Below, piece by piece: positions 9,001 through 15,275 of a stretch of DNA of 17,183 nt (positions are counted from its first letter, which is position 1; the number at the start of each line of letters is the position of its first letter). Under the pieces are notes generated by a model that was not told where the DNA came from, ran no database searches, and saw only the letters and a list, made by a program, of their open reading frames with translations. Location: NCBI GenBank assembly GCA_034437455.1, contig DAOTUB010000127.1, positions 1 through 17,183 of the forward strand, in the 5' to 3' direction. This DNA is from DAOTUB01 sp034437455. Its GTDB lineage: Bacteria > Chloroflexota > Anaerolineae > B4-G1. The position numbers and the translations under genes were made by a program.

Positions 9001-9662
9001 GGGTTCTGGGATGTGCCGCGCAGGACGGGGTTCTCCGGGTTCATGCCCCGCGCGCGGTGCGCCAGGACGTACTCGTCCTCGATCACGGCGCGCATGTTGT
9101 CTTTGGTCAGCATCTCGACTTTTTGAATCTCGTGGGAGACGCGGAAGCCTTCAAAGAAATGCACAAAGGGCACCCGCGCTTCGAGCGAGGCGGCGGTGGC
9201 GATCAAGGCATTGTCCATGACCTCCTGGATACTGCCGGAAGCCAGCAGTCCGAAACCCGTGCCGCGTACCGCCATCACGTCGCTGTGATCACCAAAGATC
9301 GAAAGTGCCTGGGCGGCCACCGCTCGCGCCGAGACGTGAAAGACGGTCGGGAGCAACTCTCCCGCGATCTTGTACATATTGGGAAGCATCAACAAAAGCC
9401 CCTGCGAGGCCGTGAACGTGGTCGTCAGCGCGCCGGTGGCGAGCGCTCCGTGAACCGCTCCCGACGCGCCGGCCTCCGACTGCATCTCGGTCACGTTGGG
9501 CACGGTCCCCCACAAGTTCGTCTCTCCCTTGACCGACATCTCGTCGGCTAACTCACCCATCGGCGAGGATGGGGTAATTGGGTAGATGGCAATCACCTCG
9601 TTCAGCGCATGTGCGACGGTCGCTGCTGCGGTATTGCCGTCAATCATTACTTTTTCTCGCAC
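6093..9662 (-). CDS. nifJ: Pyruvate:ferredoxin (flavodoxin) oxidoreductase, single-chain
   Basis: This 1189-codon gene encodes the cytosolic homodimeric enzyme that turns pyruvate plus CoA into acetyl-CoA and CO2 while reducing ferredoxin or flavodoxin. Domains appear in the usual order and the length is typical. The N-terminal pyruvate domain has YPITPSSPMGE (Thr30). The central gamma-type domain is followed by an EKR-like linker, then two ferredoxin clusters: Cys695, 698, 701, 705 and Cys751, 754, 757, 761. The TPP domain has the GDGWAYDIGYGGLDH motif and NTGGQ. The third-cluster ligands are Cys829, Cys832, Cys857 and Cys1092. Start: GTG 9662 has AAAGGAGT about 6 nt upstream, better placed than the in-frame ATG at codon 6. 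It stands alone between a probable terminator and its own upstream region. Its presence suggests anaerobic pyruvate metabolism. The frame is intact. Confidence 0.97.
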   Translation of the reverse strand: MREKVMIDGNTAAATVAHALNEVIAIYPITPSSPMGELADEMSVKGETNLWGTVPNVTEMQSEAGASGAVHGALATGALTTTFTASQGLLLMLPNMYKIAGELLPTVFHVSARAVAAQALSIFGDHSDVMAVRGTGFGLLASGSIQEVMDNALIATAASLEARVPFVHFFEGFRVSHEIQKVEMLTKDNMRAVIEDEYVLAHRARGMNPENPVLRGTSQNPDVFFAARETVNPYYLATPDIVQKYMDKFAQTVGRQYRLFDYYGAPDAERVVVMMGSGGEAMQETVEYLVSQGEKVGLIKVRLFRPWSTKHFAQVLPETVKAIAVLDRTKEPGSQGEPLYLDVRNAVGEAMGEGLIELEDWPKIVGGRYGLGSGEFNAGMCKAVLDNLKAEKPKNHFTVGIDDDVTFTSLDYDPTFSAEPKGVHRAMFWGLGSDGTVGANKNSIKIIGDATDNYAQGYFVYDSKRAGARTISHLRFGQSPIRSTYLINRSEFVGCHNFSFLEKYDMLGPLNQGGTFLLNSPYGADEVWDHLPRRVQEQLIEKQAQFYVIDAYETAKELGLGVRINTIMQAAFFKISGILPEDESIELMKEFAKKTYGKRGKKVVQMNYDAIDAGITGVQEVNYPNEVTSTIEMPPPVPEDAPDFVQDVLGEIIAGRGEQLPVSKLPADGTYPTATTQYEKRNIATEIPVWEPDVCIQCAMCSLICPHAAIRVKAYDPALLEDAPPTFKSVDARGKSFKGLKWTVQVAPEDCTGCGACVYNCPARKKDEQGQKTDIRAINMADQIPLREQEGENFEFFLSLPETDPSLFRRNTVKGSQLLRPLLEFSGACAGCGETPYAKLMTQLFGDRAIIANATGCSSIWGGNLPTTPYCQRGDGRGPTWNNSLFEDAAELGMGMRLTVDKLSEYALELLDKAYECECEHCQKNHALFDDIKNADQSTQEGIETQRARVDALKDILTACGDHEQLLSVADYLVKKSVWTIGGDGWAYDIGYGGLDHVMASGRNINILVLDTEVYSNTGGQMSKATPMGAVAQFAAAGKPIGKKDLGMMMMTYGTVYVARVAMGANPAQTVRAFIEAESYDGPSIIIANSHCIMHGINMTEGLRYQKMSVDSGAWVLFRYDPRLKAEGRNPLILDSKEPTIPLEEYMYAENRFRMLKQSDPERAEKLLVKAKKDVAERFKMYQQWAEMD

Positions 9663-9683
9663 TTTTTACTCCTTTGCTATGAT

Positions 9684-9717
9684 ACTATCTTCCGGTATTT
9701 GAGAGGTGTCGACCTCT
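9684..9717 (-). promoter_or_regulatory. Possible nifJ promoter with an overlapping dyad
   Basis: On the - strand TCGACA (9707-9712) and GATAGT (9684-9689) are 17 bp apart, a weak sigma-70-like match placed about 20 nt before the nifJ start. The proposed -35 box sits inside an inverted repeat, AGAGGT-GTCG-ACCTCT (9702-9717 on the + strand), which could be an operator. Both boxes are imperfect and the call is tentative. Confidence 0.33.
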
Positions 9718-9752
9718 GCTATCTGCCAGAAGGGGTCTGAATTTACAACTCG

Positions 9753-9773
9753 AAAAGATCGCCCGATTGGGCG
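9753..9773 (-). terminator. Short hairpin with T-run after suhB
   Basis: On the - strand CGCCC-AATC-GGGCG (9760-9773) is followed by ATCTTTT. It lies about 117 nt after the suhB stop and before the nifJ promoter, a reasonable end for the seven-gene pst transcript. The stem is only 5 bp. The remaining 9774-9889 holds a weak GCGCC/GGCGC stem (9846-9864) and no gene. Confidence 0.45.
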
Positions 9774-9889
9774 CGTCTATTTTACCACCGTTTAATCAAA
9801 AGGGAAACTGCCCCAACTGCTCATTGTGACACAAACGGACCATTTGCGCCAGTGAGAAAGGCGCTGATTGGTGTGTGATATTTGTCATC

Positions 9890-10705
9890 TCATCCATCGG
9901 GGCGCGGCGCGGCGGCCCCCTCGCGGATGACGCGCAGCATCTCGTCGTGGATGTGGCCATTGGAGGCGACGATGAACTTGCCGGAGAGACAATCGAGGCT
10001 ATTCCCAAAATCGCTTGCTCTGCCGCCCGCCTCTCGCACCAGGAGCGCCCCCGCCGCCACGTCCCACGGCTTGAGACGGATCTCCCAAAACCCGTCGAGC
10101 CGTCCGCAGGCGACGTATGCCAGGTCGAGCACGGCGGCCCCCGCCCGGCGCACGCCCTGGCTGCGGCGCAGGAAATGATCGAGCCGCTCGGTGTTGTTGT
10201 CGGGTGCGGTGCGGCGGTCGTAGGGAAAGCCCGTAGCCAGAAACCCGTCCGCCAGCCGCTCGACGACAGAGACGCGGATGGGCCGTTCGTTGAGAAAGGC
10301 GCCGCCGTCAGCGGTCGCGGCGAAGGTCTCGTCGCGCAGCGGGTCGTGGCTCACGCCGACGACGGGCCGCCCCTCCACCAGCAGCGCCAGCGAGACGCCG
10401 ACGTGGGGAAAGCCATGGGCAAAATTATTGGTGCCATCCAGGGGATCGATCAGCCAGATGGGCGGGCCGGGCGCGCGCCACTCGTCGCCGCCTCCCTCCT
10501 CGGCCAGGATGCGGTGGTTCGGGAAAGCGTCCCGCAGGCGACCGACGATCCGCTCTTCGGCGGCGGTGTCGGTCTCGGTGACGGGGTTGACCGCGCCCTT
10601 GAAGTCGACGCGATCGAGCGCGGCGCGGGGGAAGTCTTTGCGCACCATGTCGCCAGCCTCGCGGGCGATGGCGATGGCGGTTTGGAGAAAAGAGTCGTAA
10701 TTCAC
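9890..10705 (-). CDS. suhB: Inositol monophosphatase family protein (SuhB-like)
   Basis: The 271-residue protein is a Mg2+-dependent phosphatase of the IMPase/FIG fold, which hydrolyses inositol-1-phosphate or similar sugar phosphates. The metal-binding set is complete: Glu69-Glu70 in LAEEGG, DPLDGT with Asp87 and Asp90, and Asp215 in KPWDVAAG. Length matches the family (about 265). The start is GTG 10705, which overlaps the stop of the upstream hydrolase as GTGA. The same frame is open much further upstream, but that part overlaps the hydrolase gene and has no family similarity. It is the last gene of the pst unit; release of inorganic phosphate would fit a phosphate-related role, though SuhB proteins also act in inositol lipid metabolism and, in E. 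coli, rRNA antitermination. The exact substrate is not predictable. Confidence 0.9.
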   Translation of the reverse strand: MNYDSFLQTAIAIAREAGDMVRKDFPRAALDRVDFKGAVNPVTETDTAAEERIVGRLRDAFPNHRILAEEGGGDEWRAPGPPIWLIDPLDGTNNFAHGFPHVGVSLALLVEGRPVVGVSHDPLRDETFAATADGGAFLNERPIRVSVVERLADGFLATGFPYDRRTAPDNNTERLDHFLRRSQGVRRAGAAVLDLAYVACGRLDGFWEIRLKPWDVAAGALLVREAGGRASDFGNSLDCLSGKFIVASNGHIHDEMLRVIREGAAAPRPDG

Positions 10706-11514
10706 GATTCGTCGCCCATCGCCGGTTCGACGCGGTAGGCGTCGGGGCGGCGATCTTTGTAGACGGTGAGATAGCGGCGGGCCTTGCGGACCTCCCGCAG
10801 GTCGGCCTGGGCGATCAACAATCGCTCCTGGTGATCTCCTTCCACCAGCGCGCGCCCCCAGGGGTCCACGACACACGAGTGGCCGGAAAAATCGGTCTCG
10901 CCGTCGTCGCCCACCCGATTGCAGGCGGCGACGAACAACTCGTTCTCGATGGCGCGGGCGCGCGCCAGGATCAGCCAAGCCTCGAGGCGCGGCGTCGGCC
11001 ACTGGGCTGGCGCCAGAATGAGAACCGCTCCGGCCAGCGCCAACGCGCGCAAGAGTTCGGGGAAGCGCATGTCGTAGCAGATGGCCAGACCCACCGGCCC
11101 CCAGGGCGTGGGGCAGAGCGTGGCGTGCTCGCCGGGGATCAGGTAGCGAGGCTCCTGCATCATGCGGAAAAGGTGAACTTTGCGGTAGCTTCCCAAAAGG
11201 TCGCCGTCGGGCGCGTAAAAGGCGGCGGTGTTGGAGACACCTTCCGCGTGCCGCTCCACGGTCGATCCCGCCAGATAGAGGCCAAACTCGCGGGCCAATG
11301 CGGCCATGTGAGCAAAGCCGCCCTCTCCCAACGGTGCAGCTCGCTCCTCGGCTCGCTCCAAGTCGTAGCCGTAGAGCCACAGCTCGGGCAGCAGGAGCAG
11401 GTCCGCGCCAGCTTCGTGGGCTTGCGCGGCAAAATCCCGCGCTCGGGCCAGATTGATCTCTGGCCGGCCGATGGAAACGTCCATTTGAGCGAGAGCGATG
11501 ATAATTTTTTTCAT
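10702..11514 (-). CDS. Carbon-nitrogen hydrolase (nitrilase superfamily amidase)
   Basis: The 270-residue enzyme has the complete Glu-Lys-Cys triad of the nitrilase superfamily: Glu44 in LLLPELWLYGYD, Lys112 in YRKVHLF and Cys146 in AICYDMRFPE. Such enzymes hydrolyse C-N bonds of amides; family members include omega-amidase, N-carbamoyl-amino-acid amidase and deaminated-glutathione amidase. DMRFPE after the Cys favours the omega-amidase/Nit1-Nit2-like group, but the substrate is uncertain. ATG 11514 begins MKKIIIALAQMDVSIG, the expected family N-terminus; an open frame runs further upstream but overlaps the preceding gene. Its ATG overlaps the stop of the receiver-ParA gene (ATGA), and its own stop overlaps the suhB start (GTGA), so its production is tied to both. 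It has no obvious link to phosphate import. Confidence 0.88.
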   Translation of the reverse strand: MKKIIIALAQMDVSIGRPEINLARARDFAAQAHEAGADLLLLPELWLYGYDLERAEERAAPLGEGGFAHMAALAREFGLYLAGSTVERHAEGVSNTAAFYAPDGDLLGSYRKVHLFRMMQEPRYLIPGEHATLCPTPWGPVGLAICYDMRFPELLRALALAGAVLILAPAQWPTPRLEAWLILARARAIENELFVAACNRVGDDGETDFSGHSCVVDPWGRALVEGDHQERLLIAQADLREVRKARRYLTVYKDRRPDAYRVEPAMGDES

Positions 11515-12617
11515 CTTGTCAGGGCCTCGTGTATGCGGGTAGCAATGTCCCGCACGGCGCAGGAAAAATCCAACATCGGGTCGGACGCATACAGAGGGCG
11601 TCCTTCCTCCAGAGCGCGAGCCGATTTGCTTTCCTCCGGCACGCAGCCCTTGAGCGTGGTTCCCAGGCGCGATTCGACCTTTTCGGGGGGAACGTCCCGA
11701 GGACTGTGTCGGTTCAGGATCAACCAAAAATCGTGTTCCATTGCATTGACCGCCTTGGCGATCCGAATCGTCTGCTCGATGGCTATAGTTTCAGGCGTCA
11801 ACACGCACAGATTGACCCCTTTCTCTTTGCCAGCCAGGGGTGGGGTTTCCCAGGAGGAAAAAGAGCCAGCGTCCACGAGAACATAGTCCGCCCTACTCAA
11901 AGCCGCTTTCAATATTTGGTCCAGAGCTTTTCCGTTCATTTTCTCGGCGCAGCTTGAGTCTATCGCTCCAGGAAGAAACCAGATACCAGGTGAGTATTCC
12001 TGCATCAGGTCGGCAAACAACGGCTCGTTCAGCTCATCGAGATGGGCAAGGAGAGGCTCCAGCGCGGGCGTCTCTGACAGACCCAGAAAGCGCGCCACAT
12101 TCCCAAGAGGACGTTGCCAGTCCACCAACAGAACATCCCGCTGCGAAACCTCGTGCAGAGCGAGAGCCAGATTGACCCCCAACGTGGTGGCGCCCACGCC
12201 GGCTCCGCTGCCAAATAGAGTGACCAACTGGCTCCGGGTAGGCGCCGCCGATTGCAGGTGAGACTCAATACGAGCCAGTAACAGGTGCGTACTCACCGGC
12301 TTGGTGATATAGTCGTCTCCCCCTTCAAGCAGGCCCTTCATCTTTGCCCCCACCTCGCCCTTGGCGGAGAGATAAATGATGGGCAGGCGACGACCTTCGG
12401 GCAATCGGCGAATGTGCTGGGTGGCTTCAAAGCCATCCATATCCGGCATCATGACGTCCATCAGCACCAGGTCCGGTTTCTCTGTGCAGATTTGTTCCAC
12501 GCTTTCTTCTCCGGACATCGCCGCAATGACCCGGTATCCCGCCCGTTGCAGGATCAGGTTCATCATACGCTGCACTCGTACGTCGTCGTCCACCACCAGA
12601 ATCTTTTGCTGGCTCAT
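11511..12617 (-). CDS. Receiver domain fused to a ParA/MinD-like (CpaE/TadZ-type) ATPase
   Basis: The 368-residue protein has two parts. Residues 1-120 form a CheY-like receiver with the acidic pocket (Asp10-Asp12), the phosphoacceptor Asp54 in LMDVMMPDMDG and Lys106 in YITKPV, so phosphorylation looks possible. Residues 130-368 form a ParA/MinD-like P-loop domain as in CpaE/TadZ localisation proteins of Tad pilus systems. Its loop GSGAGVGATT (136-145) lacks both lysines of the deviant Walker A (Gly138 and Ala143 replace them), as in atypical TadZ proteins, so ATP hydrolysis may be weak or absent. The A' region reads VDWQRPLGNVARFLGL. No pilus genes are nearby. It follows pstB after 53 nt with its own GAGGTG ribosome site 6 nt before ATG 12617, and its stop overlaps the amidase start. 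A role in phosphate signalling or polar placement is inference only. Confidence 0.88.
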   Translation of the reverse strand: MSQQKILVVDDDVRVQRMMNLILQRAGYRVIAAMSGEESVEQICTEKPDLVLMDVMMPDMDGFEATQHIRRLPEGRRLPIIYLSAKGEVGAKMKGLLEGGDDYITKPVSTHLLLARIESHLQSAAPTRSQLVTLFGSGAGVGATTLGVNLALALHEVSQRDVLLVDWQRPLGNVARFLGLSETPALEPLLAHLDELNEPLFADLMQEYSPGIWFLPGAIDSSCAEKMNGKALDQILKAALSRADYVLVDAGSFSSWETPPLAGKEKGVNLCVLTPETIAIEQTIRIAKAVNAMEHDFWLILNRHSPRDVPPEKVESRLGTTLKGCVPEESKSARALEEGRPLYASDPMLDFSCAVRDIATRIHEALTR

Positions 12618-12670
12618 GGGTTCACCTCTTTCTACGGGTTTGCCTGCAGGATCCCAAACACTGGAATCTC

Positions 12671-13432
12671 TTATCCAAACCGACCGGTGACGTAATCCTC
12701 TGTGCGCTGGTCGCGGGGTGTGGTAAAGATCTCTTTGCCGGGCCGATATTCGATCAGTTCCCCCATCAAGAAGAAGGCGGCGTGATCGGCCAGTCGTCCC
12801 GCTTGCTGGATGCTGTGCGGGACGATGATTATGGTGTAACGTCGTTTCAGTTCAAAGAGGCTTTCCTCTACCTTCCCGGTGGAGATGGGATCCAGACCGG
12901 AGGTAGGCTCGTCGAGGAGTAGAATATCAGGTTCCAGCGCCAGGCTGCGAGCGATGCAGAGCCGCTGCTGTTGGCCGCCTGAGAGCGAACGGGCCTGGTC
13001 GTCGAGTCGATCCTTCACTTCGTCCCACAGAGCCGCCTGGGTAAGACTGCGGGTGAGAATTTCGTCCAATCGGGACGGATCTCGGATGCCAGCCAGTTGG
13101 AGGCCATAGATGACGTTTTCGCGGACTGTGCCGGGCAGAGGCAACGGCAGGGCAAAGACCATGCCCACTCGCCGTCGCAGGGCGGGAACGTCGAATCCTG
13201 GCCTGTAGATGTCCTGCCTGTCCAGGAGAACGCACCCCGACATTTGCGTTCCATCTACCAGATCGTTCAGCCGGTTGATGAGCCGTAGCAGCGTCGTCTT
13301 GCCGCCGCCGGCCGGGCCAAAGAAAACGGTGATGGTGTTCGCCCACACGTCGAGCGTCACGTCGCGCAGGGCCGACTTGCCGTCGTAGGAGTAACTTACG
13401 TTTTCGATGCGAATTTTAGGCTCGCGCTTCAC
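12671..13432 (-). CDS. pstB: Phosphate ABC transporter ATP-binding protein PstB (variant Q-loop)
   Basis: The 253-residue ATPase powers the PstCA phosphate channel from the cytoplasmic side. Walker A is GPAGGGKT (39-46), the signature LSGGQQQR (150-157), Walker B ends ILLLDEPT (Asp174-Glu175) and the switch histidine is His206 in VPHS. INRLNDLV and IQQAGRLADHAAFFLMGELIEY are PstB-like. The Q-loop is unusual: in RRVGMVFALPLPLPGT Ala94 stands where most PstB proteins have the Gln that contacts the gamma-phosphate water and the membrane subunits. This may be a lineage feature rather than damage, since the rest is intact. The GTG start at 13432 lies 18 nt after the pstA stop, behind GGGGAG; a 7-bp tandem repeat (GTGAAGC) creates a second, out-of-frame GTG at 13439. 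Confidence 0.93.
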   Translation of the reverse strand: MKREPKIRIENVSYSYDGKSALRDVTLDVWANTITVFFGPAGGGKTTLLRLINRLNDLVDGTQMSGCVLLDRQDIYRPGFDVPALRRRVGMVFALPLPLPGTVRENVIYGLQLAGIRDPSRLDEILTRSLTQAALWDEVKDRLDDQARSLSGGQQQRLCIARSLALEPDILLLDEPTSGLDPISTGKVEESLFELKRRYTIIIVPHSIQQAGRLADHAAFFLMGELIEYRPGKEIFTTPRDQRTEDYVTGRFG

Positions 13433-13450
13433 GCTTCACGCTCCCCGAAC

Positions 13451-14335
13451 TCACCACTGTCGCCGTCGCCGGTAATAACTGCGGATAATCGTCGCCACGA
13501 CGTTCATCGAAAGCACCAACGCCAGCAGCACCAACGCTGTGCCGTACTGGATCTCCAGCGGCATGCCCGGCACCTGGGTGCTGATGACGTAAAGGTGGTA
13601 GGGCAGCGCCATCGTCGGATCGAAAGGAGATTGAGGCAGGCACGGCAGGAAAAAGGCCGCTACGGTAAAGAGGATGGGCGCCGTCTCGCCGGCCGCCCGC
13701 AGCAAGCCCAGGATGACGCCGGTGATGATGCCGGGCAACGCCTGGGGCAGCACGATCCGGCGGATGCCCTGCCACTGAGTCCCGCCCAGGCTGGCGCTGA
13801 CGGTGCGGAACTCGGTCGGCACGGCGCGCAGCGCCTCCTCGGCGGTGCTGATGATGATGGGCAGCGTCATGATGGCGAGCGTCAGCGAACCGGCCACGAT
13901 GGATGTGCCGAATTGCAGGAAAAGCACAAACATCCCATAGCCAAACAGCCCGTACACCACCGACGGGATGCCGGCCAGGTTGATGATGGCCAACCGAATG
14001 GCTCGCGTGAGCAGGTTATCGCGGGCGTATTCGGCCAGATAGATCGCCCCGCCCACGCCCACCGGGATGGCGACCAGCGACGTACCCAGCGTCAGCAGCA
14101 GCGTGCCGACGATGGTGGGAAAGATGCCCCCGGCCCGCATCCCATCGCGGGGCATAGCCACGAGAAACTCCCAGTGGATCGCACCGACACCTCGCGCCAC
14201 GACGATGCCGATGACGAGCAGAATGGGAATCACCACCACTAAAGAGGCCAGGGCCAACAAGGTAAACCCGATTCGCTGTGCCTGATAGCGGTGTCCTGAG
14301 CGCGAACCGAGGTTCGTCGTCGAAGGGCGATCCAT
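13451..14335 (-). CDS. pstA: Phosphate ABC transporter permease PstA
   Basis: The 294-residue integral membrane protein is one half of the phosphate channel, pairing with PstC. It has about six hydrophobic segments and a positively charged N-terminus. The permease EAA-type loop that contacts PstB is seen in EEALRAVPTEFRTVSASLGGTQWQ followed by VLPQALPGIITGVILGL, and RAAGETAPI is a PstA hallmark. Length is typical. Its ATG (14335) shares its A with the TGA of pstC (TGATG), so the two channel halves are translationally coupled, which suits a 1:1 complex. Confidence 0.95.
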   Translation of the reverse strand: MDRPSTTNLGSRSGHRYQAQRIGFTLLALASLVVVIPILLVIGIVVARGVGAIHWEFLVAMPRDGMRAGGIFPTIVGTLLLTLGTSLVAIPVGVGGAIYLAEYARDNLLTRAIRLAIINLAGIPSVVYGLFGYGMFVLFLQFGTSIVAGSLTLAIMTLPIIISTAEEALRAVPTEFRTVSASLGGTQWQGIRRIVLPQALPGIITGVILGLLRAAGETAPILFTVAAFFLPCLPQSPFDPTMALPYHLYVISTQVPGMPLEIQYGTALVLLALVLSMNVVATIIRSYYRRRRQW

Positions 14336-15258
14336 CAGCGCAGCCCTCCCTTTCGCTGTTTCTTAAAGATGGTCAGGGCGGCGGTCAGGTTGATGATAAA
14401 GGTCAGCAGAAAAAGAATGATGCCGATACCAAAGAGCACATGGCAATGGATGCTACCTTGCGCCACCTCGCCCATCTCTGCGGCGATGGTCGCCGTCATG
14501 GTGCGGGCGGGGCGGAAGAGGGAGTCGAGGGTGAGAGGTAGCCGAGCTGCGTTGCCCGTCACCATCATCACCGCCATCGTCTCGCCGATGGCACGGCCCA
14601 GGCCCAGCATCACCGCCGTGACGATGCCGGAGCGAGCGGCCGGCACCACCACGCGCCAGATCGTCTGCCACTGGGTGGCGCCCATCGCCAGGCCCGCGTC
14701 GCGGTAGGATTTGGGCACCGCGTCGAGAGCGTCCTCGGCCACGCTGATGATCGTGGGCAGGGCCATGTAGGCCAGGATGAGGGCGCCGGTGAAGGCGGTC
14801 AGTCCGGTCGGCGTGCCCAAGGTCTCGCGGATGAAGGGGGCAACCAACGTCATGCCAAAAAATCCCAGCACCACCGAGGGGATCCCAGCCAGTACCTCGA
14901 TCATCGGCTTGAGGATTTCGCGCGCCCAGTTCGGCGCGACCTCGCGCACAAAGACCGCCGTCGCCACTCCCAGTGGCAGGGCGATGGCGATGGCCGTCAC
15001 CGTCACCAACGCCGAGCCGAGGATCAGCGGCAGTGTGCCGAACAGGTCGAAGGTGGGGTACCAGCGCGTGCCAAACAGGTTTGCCAGCGGCACCTCGAAG
15101 AAAGCGGGCAGACCTTCCCGCAGCAGAAAGAAGAAAATGAGCAACACAAAGCCAATCGTCGAAAAACCCAACACGCGAATGAGCGCTTCGATAGTGAATT
15201 CGAGCCAGTGGTGTTGAGGGTTTTTCGGGGTATCCATTTGATTCATCATCTTGTTCAC
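14335..15258 (-). CDS. pstC: Phosphate ABC transporter permease PstC
   Basis: The 307-residue protein is the second channel subunit. A cytoplasmic N-terminus of about 25 residues leads into roughly six membrane segments. The coupling loop is seen in EDALDAVPKSYRDAGLAMGATQWQ, followed by RVVVPAARSGIVTA, and LGRAIGETMAVMM matches the PstC consensus. GTG 15258 is the farthest start and gives MNKMMNQMD; ATG codons at 15249, 15246 and 15237 are alternatives, and none has a clear Shine-Dalgarno, so the start is uncertain by up to seven codons. The gene begins 17 nt after the pstS stop, and its stop overlaps the pstA ATG by one base. Confidence 0.94.
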   Translation of the reverse strand: MNKMMNQMDTPKNPQHHWLEFTIEALIRVLGFSTIGFVLLIFFFLLREGLPAFFEVPLANLFGTRWYPTFDLFGTLPLILGSALVTVTAIAIALPLGVATAVFVREVAPNWAREILKPMIEVLAGIPSVVLGFFGMTLVAPFIRETLGTPTGLTAFTGALILAYMALPTIISVAEDALDAVPKSYRDAGLAMGATQWQTIWRVVVPAARSGIVTAVMLGLGRAIGETMAVMMVTGNAARLPLTLDSLFRPARTMTATIAAEMGEVAQGSIHCHVLFGIGIILFLLTFIINLTAALTIFKKQRKGGLR

Positions 15259-15275
15259 TTTTTACGTATTACGCT

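Noticed and set aside
9824..9834. TTGTGACACAA palindrome resembling a Rex or CRP half-site pattern
   Set aside because: Only 11 bp, without the spacing of known Rex or CRP sites, and about 160 bp from the nifJ start.
10706..11380. Long N-terminal extension of suhB in the same frame
   Set aside because: The frame is open by chance in GC-rich sequence, overlaps the amidase gene and gives Arg-rich low-complexity residues; GTG 10705 fits the family start.
10831..11886. Long + strand open frame across the amidase and receiver-ParA genes
   Set aside because: It is antisense to two well-supported genes and has no recognisable domain.
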